NCBI GenBank assembly: GCA_963973455.1
Contig: CAXAZF010000004.1
Location: 62,001-126,000 of the forward strand
Direction: 5' to 3'
Source: Marixanthomonas sp002364245
GTDB taxonomy: Bacteria; Bacteroidota; Bacteroidia; Flavobacteriales; Flavobacteriaceae
Length of the DNA stretch: 64,000 nt
Part shown: positions 17,080 to 25,853 of the stretch, in pieces
Layout: each line of letters starts with the position of its first letter
How positions within the stretch are numbered: position 1 is the stretch's first letter
Translations under genes and position numbers: made by a program
The notes under the pieces: model-generated
Databases searched by the model: none
What the model was told of the DNA's origin: nothing
What the model saw: the letters and a program-made list of their open reading frames with translations, nothing else

Positions 17080-17612
17080 TGAAATACGTTCTGTCGTTTT
17101 ATATGCTTTTAGTATTGGTATCCTGTAGCACCACAATGGATGTTCAATACGATAAAGCGATTGATCTTAGCAGCTATAAAACCTATAGTTTCTACCCCAC
17201 AATAGACTCCAACCTCCCGGAAGAGGAAACGAAAAGAGTATTACAGATTATTGCGCTTCAACTCTACAAACAAGGGTACAAAAAATCTAAAACCCCAGAC
17301 TTTTACGTAAATTTCTTTGTAGATGAAAACTCCTTGTACAGACCGATTTCTTCAGAAGAAAAGAAAAAGCTAAATTACACAACAAGTAAAAAAGAGAAGG
17401 TAGATACAAGTAAAATATATTTAGAGACAATTGCCATTGATCAATTTTTATATCTAGATATAGTAGATGTTAAAAACGATCAGCTTGCGTGGAATGTTGT
17501 AATTAAAGGTTTTATGGAAGAACCCATTACAGACGAAAGATTATTTCAGTATTATTCTGAAAAAATTGATAAAGCATTTAAGAAATTTAAAAAAAGTGCA
17601 AAAGATAAATGA
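17079..17612 (+). CDS. DUF4136 lipoprotein (second of two)
   Basis: A 177-residue paralogue of the preceding protein. It shares the start MKY, the lipobox (VLVSC, Cys16), the block VQYDKAIDLSSYKTYSFYPT and the late DQLAWNVVIKGF, but replaces the glycine-rich loop with a charged, lysine-rich segment. Its start overlaps the previous stop (TAATG) and its own stop overlaps the start of the TPR gene. The tandem pair suggests duplication followed by divergence. Function unknown. Confidence 0.87.
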   Translation: MKYVLSFYMLLVLVSCSTTMDVQYDKAIDLSSYKTYSFYPTIDSNLPEEETKRVLQIIALQLYKQGYKKSKTPDFYVNFFVDENSLYRPISSEEKKKLNYTTSKKEKVDTSKIYLETIAIDQFLYLDIVDVKNDQLAWNVVIKGFMEEPITDERLFQYYSEKIDKAFKKFKKSAKDK

Positions 17613-18574
17613 ATTATATAAAAAACACACTGTTATTGCTTTTATTGGCTCCGGTAGCCATGTTTGCTCAAAATACCTTTGAGAAAGCTGAAAACTATTT
17701 CAAAAAAGAACAATTCAGCAAAGCAAAGCCACTTTTTAAACAATATTTAAAGGCATACCCTAACGATGCTAAAACCCGCGAATATTTAGGTGATATTGCC
17801 AGCTACACCAAAGATTGGGATATGGCGATAGACTATTATGAGGAGTTGGTTGAAGAGGATGAAAACAGCGCAAACTACCATTTTAAATACGGCGGTGCCA
17901 TGGGCATGAAAGCACTGGAAATAAGTAAAATTAGAGCATTAACTTACATTGACGATATTAAAGAACATTTTGAAATTGCCGCTAAGTTAGACCCAAAGCA
18001 TATTGAAGTCCGTTGGGCGTTGGTGGAATTTTATATCCAACTACCGGGCATTATCGGTGGAAGTGAAAAGAAAGCTCGTAGCTATGCTAACGAATTATTA
18101 AAAATATCACCTGTTGACGGCTATTTGGCCAACGGTTACATTGCTGAATACAACGATCGCCCAAATGATGCTGAAAGCTACTATAAAAAAGCCATTCAAG
18201 TAGGCGGTTCGCCGCATACTTATGAAAAGCTGACCAATTTATACGAAAAAAACAAAAAACCACAAGAAGCAATTGAAACCGCTTCACAATCACTTCAAAA
18301 ACACAAACGCAACAGCCTTAATTATCAAATAGGAAAAATTTCGGCACAATATAACTTGAGTCCGCAATTAGGGCTAGACTGTTTGCAGGCTTATATTAAA
18401 AACCATTCGGTACGGGATGGCGTTCCTAAAGATTGGGCGTATTATAGAATTGCACAGATTTATAAAAATTTGGGCGATAAAAGCGACGCGCTTAACTGGA
18501 TAAACAAGGCACTTGCTAGCCGTTCAGATTTTGAAGAAGCTCAAGAAGAAAAAGAGCAGATTCTGTCTATGTAA
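17609..18574 (+). CDS. Secreted tetratricopeptide-repeat protein
   Basis: A 321-residue protein with a cleavable signal peptide (MNYIKNTLLLLLLAPVAMFA-Q) and several TPR-like helical pairs: residues ~25-90 (AENYFKKEQFSKAKPLF), mid-protein (NDAESYYKKAI) and the C-terminus (GDKSDALNWINKAL). TPR arrays mediate protein-protein contacts; this one is probably periplasmic. It is the third gene of a coupled unit with two DUF4136 lipoproteins, so a shared envelope role is likely. Partners cannot be named. Confidence 0.82.
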   Translation: MNYIKNTLLLLLLAPVAMFAQNTFEKAENYFKKEQFSKAKPLFKQYLKAYPNDAKTREYLGDIASYTKDWDMAIDYYEELVEEDENSANYHFKYGGAMGMKALEISKIRALTYIDDIKEHFEIAAKLDPKHIEVRWALVEFYIQLPGIIGGSEKKARSYANELLKISPVDGYLANGYIAEYNDRPNDAESYYKKAIQVGGSPHTYEKLTNLYEKNKKPQEAIETASQSLQKHKRNSLNYQIGKISAQYNLSPQLGLDCLQAYIKNHSVRDGVPKDWAYYRIAQIYKNLGDKSDALNWINKALASRSDFEEAQEEKEQILSM

Positions 18575-18640
18575 AATTGAAATAGATAGTTCTAATTCTG
18601 AAATCTTACTACATAATAGTATCTTTACAAAAAACTCGTT

Positions 18641-19996
18641 ATGCGCGTACATTTTATAGCCATAGGCGGTAGTGCTATGCACAATCTGGCTTTGGCACTT
18701 CACGAAAAAGGGGATCACGTAACCGGTAGTGATGATGAAATATTCAATCCTTCAAAAAGTAGATTAGAAGCAAAAGGATTATTGCCTCAAGAATATGGGT
18801 GGTTTCCTGAAAAAATAACGTCAGATATAGATGCTGTTATTTTAGGAATGCACGCCAAAAAAAACAATCCCGAATTATTAAAAGCTAAAGAACTAGGCTT
18901 AAAAATATATTCCTACCCAGAGTTTTTATACAAACAATCAAAACACAAAACTCGTGTGGTTATTGGCGGTTCGCATGGGAAAACAACTATTACATCTATG
19001 ATTTTGCACGTGATGCACTATCATGATAAAGAAGTGGATTATATGGTAGGCGCCCAATTGGAAGGGTTTGACACGATGGTTCATTTAACTGAAGAAAACG
19101 ATTTTATCGTATTGGAAGGTGATGAGTATTTATCTTCCCCGATTGACCGCAGACCAAAATTCCATCTATATAAACCAAACATTGCCTTACTAAGCGGAAT
19201 TGCTTGGGATCACATCAATGTATTTCCAACGTATGAAAACTACGTAGAACAGTTTGAAATATTTCTGAAACAGATAACTAATGGTGGGGCTATTATCTAC
19301 AATGAAGAAGACACTGAGGTAAAACGAGTAGTAGAAGCAACCGAAAACCCTATAAAAAAATATCCTTACCAAACGCCTGAATATACTGTAGAAGACGGAG
19401 AAACATTACTGGAAACACCAGAAGGGCCCATGCCAATAGAGGTGTTTGGTAAACATAACTTAAACAACTTAGAAGGCGCTCGATGGATATGCCAATTGAT
19501 GGGCGTAGATGCTGACGATTTCTACGAAGCCATCGCCACGTTTAAAGGCGCAAGCAAACGGTTAGAAAAAATAGCCGAAACCAAAACAGCTGTTGCTTTT
19601 AAAGATTATGCACATTCGCCTAGTAAAGTAAAAGCAACCACCCAAGCTGTGAAAAACCAATATCCCGATAAAAAATTAGTCGCTTGTTTAGAGTTACACA
19701 CGTATAGTAGTTTAAATCCTGAGTTTTTATCGGAATACAAAGGTGCTTTAGATGCTGCCGATGCTGCAGTTGTTTTCTATTCACCACACGCAGTGATGAT
19801 TAAACAACTAGAAGAAGTTAAAGCCGAACAAATAGAAGAAGCCTTTCAACGGGAAGACTTAATGATTTTTACTAATCCCGGTGATTTTAAAACCTTTCTG
19901 TATTCCGAAGAATATCAAAATACAGCACTTTTATTAATGAGTAGTGGTAATTACGGAGGGTTGGACTTTGATGAGGTGAAGGAGTATTTGAAATAG
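18641..19996 (+). CDS. mpl: UDP-MurNAc:L-Ala-gamma-D-Glu-meso-DAP ligase
   Basis: A Mur-ligase family enzyme (451 residues) that attaches recycled murein tripeptide to UDP-MurNAc. MRVHFIAIGGSAMHNLALAL at the start is the nucleotide-binding motif characteristic of Mpl/MurC, GGSHGKTTITSM is the ATP P-loop, and GDEYLSSPIDRRPKFH is a segment typical of Mpl rather than MurC. KDYAHSPSKVKAT carries the Mur His/Lys region. Preceded by a TATCTTTA box (18620-18627), one base from the -7 consensus. Confidence 0.93.
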   Translation: MRVHFIAIGGSAMHNLALALHEKGDHVTGSDDEIFNPSKSRLEAKGLLPQEYGWFPEKITSDIDAVILGMHAKKNNPELLKAKELGLKIYSYPEFLYKQSKHKTRVVIGGSHGKTTITSMILHVMHYHDKEVDYMVGAQLEGFDTMVHLTEENDFIVLEGDEYLSSPIDRRPKFHLYKPNIALLSGIAWDHINVFPTYENYVEQFEIFLKQITNGGAIIYNEEDTEVKRVVEATENPIKKYPYQTPEYTVEDGETLLETPEGPMPIEVFGKHNLNNLEGARWICQLMGVDADDFYEAIATFKGASKRLEKIAETKTAVAFKDYAHSPSKVKATTQAVKNQYPDKKLVACLELHTYSSLNPEFLSEYKGALDAADAAVVFYSPHAVMIKQLEEVKAEQIEEAFQREDLMIFTNPGDFKTFLYSEEYQNTALLLMSSGNYGGLDFDEVKEYLK

Positions 19997-19997
19997 A

Positions 19998-20600
19998 CTA
20001 GTCGTTATATATAGTTTTAATGAATCCGGAGATAGATGCTTCGGATTTTTTTATGAGTTCATTTTTAGCATTTGTTTGATCCACTTCACTTTTATCCTGT
20101 GACAATTTAAATTTCCCTTCCCAGTCTGTTATGTCGATTTCAAATGCTTGGATATAATTTACAAAACGGTCCATTTTAGGATTGTTTTTATGCAGAATGA
20201 ATTTGTGATCCGGTTTCTCTAAAAATTCAGTCATGGTAATCATACTTTGCTTTGCAGCTTCTGGATCGTTGATTAATTGGATTGTGCCAGTAATATGAAC
20301 GATGATATAATTCCAGGTGGGTAATTGATTTTCCGAATCATAAACCGAAGGAGAAATATAACAATCAGGGCCTTTAAAAACTACTGTAACATTGGCACCA
20401 TCTTGTAAGGCTCCCAATTGTGGATTGTTTTTATCGATATGGGCCACCAACCTACCTGTTTTATCATTATAAATAAAAGGAATGTGCGTTAGTAATGGTT
20501 TGTCGTCTTTTACAGAAACCAGCAGGCCAAGTGGGTACTGCTTGATAACAGCGATCATTTTCTCTTTGTCTTTTACTTGATGGTATGCGGGAGGATACAT
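19998..20600 (-). CDS. PaiB-family FMN-binding protein
   Basis: A 200-residue protein of the PaiB/FMN-binding split-barrel family (once named negative transcriptional regulators). The start MYPPAYHQVKDKEKMIAVIK is diagnostic; LLTHIPFIYNDKTGRLVAHI and the late NPKMDRFVNYIQAFEIDITDW also match. No DNA-binding domain is evident, so direct regulation is uncertain; flavin or haem chemistry is possible. Convergent with mpl, one base apart. Confidence 0.87.
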   Translation of the reverse strand: MYPPAYHQVKDKEKMIAVIKQYPLGLLVSVKDDKPLLTHIPFIYNDKTGRLVAHIDKNNPQLGALQDGANVTVVFKGPDCYISPSVYDSENQLPTWNYIIVHITGTIQLINDPEAAKQSMITMTEFLEKPDHKFILHKNNPKMDRFVNYIQAFEIDITDWEGKFKLSQDKSEVDQTNAKNELIKKSEASISGFIKTIYND

Positions 20601-20645
20601 TTATAATAATTATTAAGTGTACTGAAAACTACTACTGGGTACTTT

Positions 20646-21095
20646 TTAAGCACCAAACTGCCGTAAATGATGGTCCAAATGTTTATACTGCATTTTTCCC
20701 CATTGCTCATTGGTAAAACTACCAAATACTGGATGCATTGGCAAAGGTTGGTTTTCGTCTTTTTGATTGAATTCTTCCAGAAGTGAAATCAGTTGTGTTT
20801 TTTCCTTTTCAAAATCTTTAGGTTCGGTCACTATAAATTCTTTGGCAGTCGGTAGGCTTTGCTTCCAAGGTTTATCGTTATACATCATTCCTTTAAATGT
20901 TTTCATTAGCAATCGCATAAAAGGATTTGGTTTATTAACTGATTTTTTTTGCAGAACAACTTCAAGTGGTTTTTGGCAATGATGCATCATTTGAGGAGCA
21001 TTTATCTTACCCCATTCAGGTGGTTTGTTGGGGTCTACTTTTTCTATTCGTTGTTTAATTTCTGAATAAGCTTCCGAAGAAAATAAAGATTTCAT
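20646..21095 (-). CDS. DUF1569 domain protein
   Basis: A 149-residue cytosolic protein of the DUF1569 (DinB-like four-helix) group. APQMMHHCQKPLEVV near residue 30 and HPVFGSFTNEQWGKMQYKHL with DHHLRQFG at the C-terminus are the histidine-bearing segments expected to bind a metal in this fold. No activity is established for the group. It lies upstream of the PaiB-like gene on the same strand with a 45-bp gap. Confidence 0.82.
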   Translation of the reverse strand: MKSLFSSEAYSEIKQRIEKVDPNKPPEWGKINAPQMMHHCQKPLEVVLQKKSVNKPNPFMRLLMKTFKGMMYNDKPWKQSLPTAKEFIVTEPKDFEKEKTQLISLLEEFNQKDENQPLPMHPVFGSFTNEQWGKMQYKHLDHHLRQFGA

Positions 21096-21175
21096 ATACT
21101 TTAAAATTAGATTTTGACGCTTGCTGTTTTCAGTTTAAAGATACATTATTATCTTTAAAGGTTTAAGAAACTTAT

Positions 21176-21874
21176 TTGGAAGAAAAACCAACATCTTTTT
21201 CAATAAAAAACTGGAGTGAAGACGACCGTCCAAGGGAAAAATTACTTCAGAAAGGTCGCACAGCTTTAAGTGATGCCGAATTGATTGCTATTTTAATAAG
21301 TTCTGGTAGTCGTGAGGAAAGTGCCGTGTCGTTAAGCCAGCGTATTTTGGCTTCTGCAGAGAACAATTTAAACCAATTGGGGAAGCTTACGATAAAAGAT
21401 TTAATGCAATTTAAGGGAATAGGTGAAGCAAAAGCAATTACCATTGCGGCAGCTTTAGAATTAGGTAGAAGGCGAAGAGCTGGAGAGGCATTAAACCGTA
21501 AAAAAATAACTTCTAGCCAATCGGTTTTTGAATTGATGCAACCCATAATAGGTGAGTTGCCACACGAAGAGTTTTGGATTGTTTACCTTAATAATTCCAA
21601 CAAAGTATTGCAAACCTCACAGTTAAGTAAAGGAGGTATCACGGGAACGTTGGTAGATGTACGCTTGGCCTTTAAAAACGCTTTACAATTAGGCGCAGTA
21701 GCTATTATTTTGGCGCATAACCACCCTTCTGGAACGTTAAAACCCAGTCAGCCGGACATTAAACTCACTCAAAAACTGAAAACTGCGGGCGAGAGTCTGG
21801 ATATAAAAGTTTTGGACCACCTAATAATAACTGAAAAAGCGTACTTTAGCTTCGCTGATGAATCTATGATGTAA
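21176..21874 (+). CDS. radC: RadC-family JAB/MPN-domain protein
   Basis: A 232-residue RadC homologue. The N-terminal helix-hairpin-helix part (FKGIGEAKAITIAAALELGRR shortened here to GIGEAKA) precedes a JAMM metalloprotease-like domain with the HNHPSG motif and the downstream Asp (SQPDIKLTQKL). The start is a TTG at 21176, since no in-frame ATG precedes the conserved SFSIKNWSEDDRPREKL. A TATCTTTA box lies 18 bp upstream. The family is called a DNA-repair protein, but its biochemical role remains unproven. Confidence 0.93.
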   Translation: MEEKPTSFSIKNWSEDDRPREKLLQKGRTALSDAELIAILISSGSREESAVSLSQRILASAENNLNQLGKLTIKDLMQFKGIGEAKAITIAAALELGRRRRAGEALNRKKITSSQSVFELMQPIIGELPHEEFWIVYLNNSNKVLQTSQLSKGGITGTLVDVRLAFKNALQLGAVAIILAHNHPSGTLKPSQPDIKLTQKLKTAGESLDIKVLDHLIITEKAYFSFADESMM

Positions 21875-21880
21875 CCGTCT

Positions 21881-23170
21881 ATGCTGTTAATCTACACTCA
21901 AAAAATTACCCCAAGAACCACCTATATTTTTAAGCATATTTGCATGCGTATTTTAGGGCTGGAGGTTGGTTTTACATCTGTGATTGAAGAATTGATTGCG
22001 CATTCTGGTCCAAAAATATCGTACGGTAAGCAACAGATGGGGAATGAGCTTTTTATTCAAAGTCAAGGACTGCTTACCGAACAAGGTGTTGAAAGTATTG
22101 ATATAACGGTTAAACCCTGGGAGGAGACGGTTTGCTTTTTTCCGGTTTCAGAAAAAAGTGCACTACCATTTGATATTTTTTCGGCAGGGTTTTATTTGTT
22201 GAGTAGGTATGAAGAATACTTGCCTCACGTAAAAGATGAGCGTGGCCGGTATCCGGTTTCAGAAAGTTTAGGTTATAAAGAAAAGTTTTTACAACAGCCA
22301 GTAGTCGATGTTTGGGCCTATAAGTTTAAAAAAGTACTTGAAGAACATTTTCCGAGCATAGAGTTTTCTTCAAAGAAAATGAATATACATACCGTAATTA
22401 AGGCAGTAGAACCCTATGCGTATGAACAAAAAGGTATTTTTAGATCTTTTATAGGGTATTTAAGTGATTTGTTGAGGTTTAAAATCTTGCAAGTAACAAG
22501 GAGAACGCAAGTAATATTAGGTGTGAGGAGAGATCCCCATAACACTTTTAAATGGATAATTAACAGAGCTAAACGCAGTAAAAACCCATTGTCAGTTTTC
22601 TTCTTGTTAGGGGAAGCGGCAACTTTTAAAGAAAGCATCAATACACATCGTCAAAAATTTAAAATGCTCATAAAATATGTAAACGATTATAAAGAAGTAG
22701 GACTGTTGTTTTCTATGGGTGCTTTAGACGAACACCAAATGCTGAAAAAAGAAAAAGAGCAACTGGAAGAAATAACGAATAGAAATTTGTTGAGTACCAT
22801 GGGCTCTCATTATTTAGTAAACCTACCTGATTTTTATAGAGACTTGGTCGAGTTGGAGGTTAAACGAGACTTTACAATGGTATATAAAAACACGGTGGGT
22901 TTTCGTGCGGGAACCTGTACGCCTTTCCTTTTTTATGATCTAGATTATGAAATTAAAACACCACTTATTATACATCCTTTGGCAATGACTACTTTGGCAT
23001 TGACCAATAAAAGCGATATAGAAATTAATAAAACAATTGATGCGGTAATGAATTCAGTAAAAAAAGTAAACGGTACTTTTTCAATGATTTTTAGCAATAC
23101 CGATTTTTCTTCGGAAAGGGATAAAACCTGGAGAAAAATTTTTTCAGAAAAAATGTTTCAGCATGAATAA
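21881..23170 (+). CDS. Polysaccharide-deacetylase-like protein, probably inactive
   Basis: A 429-residue protein typical of a flavobacterial family annotated as polysaccharide deacetylase with a leading DUF7033-type domain (about residues 20-150, including AGFYLLSRYEEYLP). In the NodB-like part, the usual Asp-rich stretch before AYAY (DIDNAYAY in active relatives, from memory) reads KAVEPYAY, and the HPS zinc motif region reads LLFSMGALDEH. Both metal-binding segments therefore look lost. It sits 6 bp after radC and overlaps the next gene by 8 bp. Envelope-polysaccharide work is the family expectation; here a binding or scaffold role is more likely. Confidence 0.72.
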   Translation: MLLIYTQKITPRTTYIFKHICMRILGLEVGFTSVIEELIAHSGPKISYGKQQMGNELFIQSQGLLTEQGVESIDITVKPWEETVCFFPVSEKSALPFDIFSAGFYLLSRYEEYLPHVKDERGRYPVSESLGYKEKFLQQPVVDVWAYKFKKVLEEHFPSIEFSSKKMNIHTVIKAVEPYAYEQKGIFRSFIGYLSDLLRFKILQVTRRTQVILGVRRDPHNTFKWIINRAKRSKNPLSVFFLLGEAATFKESINTHRQKFKMLIKYVNDYKEVGLLFSMGALDEHQMLKKEKEQLEEITNRNLLSTMGSHYLVNLPDFYRDLVELEVKRDFTMVYKNTVGFRAGTCTPFLFYDLDYEIKTPLIIHPLAMTTLALTNKSDIEINKTIDAVMNSVKKVNGTFSMIFSNTDFSSERDKTWRKIFSEKMFQHE

Positions 23171-23846
23171 TTTAACCGATGTCTTTTTTGATTTAGACCA
23201 CACCTTATGGGATTTTGATAAAAACTCTGCCCTAGCGTTTAAACGTGTTTTTAAAAAACATAATATTGCTTTGGATACCAATCGTTTTTTGAAAGAATAT
23301 GAACCTATTAATTTAAAATATTGGCGGCTTTTTAGGGAAGATAAAGTTACAAAACAAGAATTACGCCGGGGGCGGTTAATAGATGCGTTCGGTCAATTTA
23401 AAATAGAATATTCGTTACAAGAAATTGATGCCATGGCAACATCTTACATAGATGAGTTACCAGTGGACAATCATTTATTTGACGGGGCTATCGACTTATT
23501 GGATTATTTGTCAAAGAAATATAGACTTCATATAATAACCAATGGGTTTCACGAGGTACAGCACCTTAAATTGAAAAAGAGCGGGATATACACTTACTTT
23601 AAAACGGTAACAACTTCTGAAGAGGTAGGGTTAAAGAAGCCCAATCCTGTTATATTTAAAACAGCATTGCAAAAGGCTTCCGCAAAGCCAGAAAATAGTG
23701 TTATGATTGGTGACTCTTATGAAGCCGATATATTGGGTGCTAAGGCAATAGGTATGCAGACAATGTACTATAACTATAAAAAAAATAAACCTATTGAAAA
23801 TCAATTATTTGTTGATGCTTTGTTTGAAATTAAAAAGATTATTTAG
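23163..23846 (+). CDS. yjjG: YjjG-type HAD pyrimidine nucleotidase
   Basis: A 227-residue HAD-superfamily hydrolase of the YjjG type (noncanonical pyrimidine nucleoside monophosphatase). Motif I is FFDLDHTLWDFD (nucleophile Asp), motif II THE-like IITNGF (Thr), motif III the Lys in GLKKPNPVIF, and motif IV MIGDSYEADILGA. The helical cap lies between motifs I and II. The start overlaps the previous gene by 8 bp, so translation is coupled, although the functions seem unrelated. Confidence 0.88.
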   Translation: MNNLTDVFFDLDHTLWDFDKNSALAFKRVFKKHNIALDTNRFLKEYEPINLKYWRLFREDKVTKQELRRGRLIDAFGQFKIEYSLQEIDAMATSYIDELPVDNHLFDGAIDLLDYLSKKYRLHIITNGFHEVQHLKLKKSGIYTYFKTVTTSEEVGLKKPNPVIFKTALQKASAKPENSVMIGDSYEADILGAKAIGMQTMYYNYKKNKPIENQLFVDALFEIKKII

Positions 23847-23892
23847 TAAAATAATTACGTTATAAGCTCGTTAATATCTAAAATCCCCTCTA

Positions 23893-24438
23893 ATGAAAAC
23901 AAACCTATCAATGCCGATATCGGTTATTTTGGCGTGTAGCATTTTATTTGCTTGTGTAAAAGATACCGATTTTGATCAAGCTGAAGACATAACACTCACC
24001 CCCGTTGTTGAACTTGACTTAATTTACTTTAACTTAAAAGCAGGTGATTTTTTCGATACAATAAGTAATACCCCCAGACTCACTGTGCGCGATACTACCG
24101 AGCTTCCTTTTTTGGATGATAATTTTGTAAAAGAAGATTTAGTAAAAGCAGATTTCCTTTTTCAGTTTACCAACAGTATTCCAAGAAGGTTTGATGTTGA
24201 TTTTCAATTTTTAGATGAAAGTAATACCGAGACCTATATTACAGGCACCAATGTTGCCCAAGGTAGCTCCCAAAACATCCAAACTACTGAGTTTATACAA
24301 ACAGTAGAAGGAAGTGACCTTACCCAATTAACAAAAGCGTCTAAAGTTGTGGTAACAGTAACCATACCTTCATCTAACGAAAACTTGGAAGGTGAGCTTA
24401 ATATGAAGTCTAAAACTACTTATTACTTAGAATTATAA
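23893..24438 (+). CDS. Lipoprotein of unknown function
   Basis: A 181-residue protein I do not recognise. A signal segment ends in LFAC (Cys21), so it is a predicted lipoprotein. The rest is acidic and predicted beta-rich, with no catalytic motif. The downstream outer-membrane protein gene begins 5 bp later and a third envelope gene overlaps that one, so this is the first gene of a three-gene envelope operon. Confidence 0.78.
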   Translation: MKTNLSMPISVILACSILFACVKDTDFDQAEDITLTPVVELDLIYFNLKAGDFFDTISNTPRLTVRDTTELPFLDDNFVKEDLVKADFLFQFTNSIPRRFDVDFQFLDESNTETYITGTNVAQGSSQNIQTTEFIQTVEGSDLTQLTKASKVVVTVTIPSSNENLEGELNMKSKTTYYLEL

Positions 24439-24443
24439 AGCAT

Positions 24444-25853
24444 ATGAAAAATGTATTTGTCTGTTTTATAGTGCTATGGGCTGGTAATTTGTTTTCACAA
24501 AATAAACAAATTCTATATGGTCTAGAAGAAGTGCCTCAAAACCTATTGCTCAATCCTGGTAGTAAAGTGCCGCAGAGATTCCATTTCGGAATTCCTTTTT
24601 TGTCTCAAATTCATATAAATGCTGGTTCATCAGGTGTTTCGGTATATGATATATTTCAGGAATCCAACACCGATATCAATTCCCGCATACGTGATAAAAT
24701 TTTTGAAATGGATGAAAAGGATTTCTTTACAATTAATCAACAACTATCTATTATTGATTTTGGTTGGTTAGCTAAGAATAAAATCTATTTTTCGGGTGGA
24801 ATGTATCAAGAACTGGATTTCATAAGTTATTTTCCTAAAGATCTCTCCGTTCTAGCTTGGGAAGGGAATCAAAATTTTCTAGATTATGAATTTGACCTAG
24901 GAGAAATTAGTACCACGGGAGAACTATTAACTGTCTTTCATTTTGGAGCTAATAAGAAAGTAAACGATAATTTAATTTTGGGAGTTAGAGCAAAAGTATA
25001 CTCTAGCTTGATTCAATTTCAAAGTACAAATAATACGGGTACGTTTACGACTCGAGAGTCTAACAATGGCATAAATATCTATGAACATGAATTGCGTAAC
25101 ATTGATGTATCTGTGCAAACTTCGGGTTATGCTTCGTTACGGGATGCAGACGGTAGCTCAGATGTGATTAAAGAAATATTGGGCCGCTCTTTTTTTGGTG
25201 GAAATTTAGGTTTGGGGATTGATCTGGGCGCTACATATGATATTGATAGGTATTGGACTGTAAGTGGAAGTGTTTTAGATTTAGGCATGGTGTTCCATAC
25301 AAACGGTGTAGAAAATTACGAGTCTAAAGGCGATCATACCATAAACGGAATTGAATTAATTTTTCCACCTATTGAAGATGGAGAACCTACTATTCCTTAT
25401 TTTTCCAACATAGTTGATGAATTTGAAAGCCAAGTAGGAGTAGATACATTACAAACCCAATACACACAACTACGTCCGGTAAAGCTAAATGCTGCAGTGG
25501 AATACCGTTTGGGAGGTGGTAGGGGCGGAGCCTGCAACTGTTATAATATGGATGGTGCTGTAGAGACTGGACAAGCGGTGGGATTACAACTGTTTAGTAT
25601 TTTTAGGCCTAAAGGGCCACAAGTGGCCGGGACTTTATTCTATTATCGTAGATTGTGGAATTTTTTATCGGCAAAAGCAACATATACCGTAGATTCCTAT
25701 TCTACTTCAAATGTAGGTTTGGGTATGGTTGCAGATCTTGGGAAATTTAATTTTTATCTGGCTGCCGACAACCTACTTCGTTATGGAAATATAGCTAAAG
25801 CAAAAAACGTATCTTTACAGCTAGGTTTCAATATAAAAATAGCCCAAGAATGA
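24444..25853 (+). CDS. DUF5723-type outer-membrane beta-barrel protein
   Basis: A 469-residue secreted protein with signal peptide MKNVFVCFIVLWAGNLFSQ. The first mature block, EEVPQNLLLNPGSKVPQRFH, and the following FGIPFLSQIHINAGSSG are typical of the DUF5723 family. Alternating amphipathic strands run to the C-terminus, as in a barrel of the PorV/FadL sort. A short Cys pair (GACNCYN) sits near residue 355. It is coupled with a lipoprotein upstream and a periplasmic protein downstream (4-bp overlap). Substrate unknown. Confidence 0.8.
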   Translation: MKNVFVCFIVLWAGNLFSQNKQILYGLEEVPQNLLLNPGSKVPQRFHFGIPFLSQIHINAGSSGVSVYDIFQESNTDINSRIRDKIFEMDEKDFFTINQQLSIIDFGWLAKNKIYFSGGMYQELDFISYFPKDLSVLAWEGNQNFLDYEFDLGEISTTGELLTVFHFGANKKVNDNLILGVRAKVYSSLIQFQSTNNTGTFTTRESNNGINIYEHELRNIDVSVQTSGYASLRDADGSSDVIKEILGRSFFGGNLGLGIDLGATYDIDRYWTVSGSVLDLGMVFHTNGVENYESKGDHTINGIELIFPPIEDGEPTIPYFSNIVDEFESQVGVDTLQTQYTQLRPVKLNAAVEYRLGGGRGGACNCYNMDGAVETGQAVGLQLFSIFRPKGPQVAGTLFYYRRLWNFLSAKATYTVDSYSTSNVGLGMVADLGKFNFYLAADNLLRYGNIAKAKNVSLQLGFNIKIAQE

